Origin: Acrocarpospora phusangensis
Lineage (GTDB): Bacteria > Actinomycetota > Actinomycetes > Streptosporangiales > Streptosporangiaceae
DNA length: 35,673 nt
NCBI RefSeq assembly: GCF_016862995.1
Contig: NZ_BOOA01000082.1
Coordinates: 1-35,673 of the forward strand
Direction of reading: 5' to 3'
The notes below the pieces were generated by a model. That model worked only from the letters and a program-made list of their open reading frames with translations. It was not told where the DNA came from and did no database searches. The first letter of the stretch is position 1, and the number at the start of each line of letters is the position of its first letter. The position numbers and the translations under genes were made by a program. This document shows, piece after piece, positions 35,195 through 35,673 of this stretch.

Positions 35195-35673
35195 ATGTTC
35201 ACCTCCGGCAAGACCCGGCCCTTACGCCGACGGCGTGGCCTGGGCACGTTCGTCGCGATCGTCGTGACGGCCATCCTCACCGGCGCCACCCTCACCGTCA
35301 GCGCGACCACGGCATCGGCCGCGACCGTCGACACCAGCGCCTGGTACGTCCTGGTCAACCGCACCAGCGGCAAGGCCCTGGACGTCTACAACCTCTCCAC
35401 CGCCGACGGTGGCCGCATCACGCAGTGGACCCGCAACGACGGCAACCAGCAGCAGTGGCAGTTCGTCGACTCCGGAAGCGGCTACTACCGCGTCAAGTCC
35501 CGCCATTCCGGCAAGGTTCTGGATGTCTACAACTTCTCCACGGCCAACGGCGGCGCGATCGTCCAGTGGGCCGACGGCAACGGCACCAACCAGCAGTGGC
35601 GGCTGGCCGACTCCTCTGGCGGTTACGTGAGGTTCATCAGCCGGCACAGCAACAAGGCCCTGGAAGTCCAGAA
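35195..35673 (+). CDS. Secreted ricin-type (CBM13-like) carbohydrate-binding protein, N-terminal fragment
   Basis: The first 159 codons of an exported protein cut by the window end. Residues 1-43 are a signal peptide with an unusually basic head (TRPLRRRRG) and an ASA-type cleavage area. A beta-trefoil lectin domain follows, with repeats WYVLVNRTSGKALDVYN, YYRVKSRHSGKVLDVYN and YVRFISRHSNKALEVQ and the QxW marks QQQWQF and NQQWRL. In actinomycetes this module often precedes an arabinofuranosidase, xylosidase, galactanase or pectate lyase domain, so a catalytic domain beyond the window is likely but not seen. ATG at 35195 has AAGGAG 7 nt upstream. An in-frame ATG at 35123 falls in the operator and was rejected. 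Codon 10 is TTA. Confidence 0.87.
   Translation, partial: MFTSGKTRPLRRRRGLGTFVAIVVTAILTGATLTVSATTASAATVDTSAWYVLVNRTSGKALDVYNLSTADGGRITQWTRNDGNQQQWQFVDSGSGYYRVKSRHSGKVLDVYNFSTANGGAIVQWADGNGTNQQWRLADSSGGYVRFISRHSNKALEVQ

Overview
The window is high-GC DNA with GTG/ATG starts, Shine-Dalgarno-led genes, 4-nt ATGA/GTGA gene overlaps and large secreted proteins. This points to a filamentous actinomycete. A Streptosporangiales or Streptomyces-like host is my guess from gene content, not something measured. I see no rRNA, tRNA, CRISPR array, transposase or integrase.

Left edge (1-3647): the start of a secreted GH10 xylanase (minus), a non-coding stretch with two GAAA-N-TTTC palindromes, a secreted three-domain fibronectin III protein (minus) and a GH9-like glycoside hydrolase with no signal peptide (minus). 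Next comes a 1142-aa NACHT-LRR STAND NTPase (3738-7166, plus) of the bacterial NLR type linked to anti-phage defence.

Exported pair (7305-15292, plus): a DNRLRE-type secreted protein, overlapped by 4 nt by a 1981-aa secreted SpvB/RHS YD-repeat protein with an unrecognised C-terminal tip of about 270 residues. A 15-bp hairpin separates it from a convergent small secreted protein.

Sugar locus (15902-31063): a minus arm and a plus arm separated by a 168-bp regulatory gap and a small Rossmann gene. The minus arm runs from an ABC importer (lipoprotein and two permeases) through a D-2-hydroxyacid dehydrogenase, a DeoR regulator and a GH4 glycosidase with a CHGMH motif, then an FAH-family hydrolase, an amidohydrolase and an IlvD/Edd dehydratase. 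The plus arm has a PfkB kinase, a SIS isomerase, a small MP-start protein, a LacC/FruK-type kinase, a class II aldolase, a 93-aa protein and a NodB-like protein with altered catalytic residues. Together they could import a glycoside, cleave it oxidatively in the cytoplasm, and send a ketose-phosphate branch (isomerise, phosphorylate twice, aldol split) and an acid-sugar branch (lactonase, dehydratase, keto-acid hydrolase) into central metabolism. The substrate is not determined; an amino sugar, uronate or aldonate would fit.

Right edge (31152-35673): a conserved-looking unknown protein and a secreted subtilisin-family protein (both minus), then a divergent promoter region with a good LacI-family operator and the start of a secreted ricin-type (CBM13-like) carbohydrate-binding protein (plus), cut by the window end. 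Polysaccharide-degradation genes therefore flank both ends.
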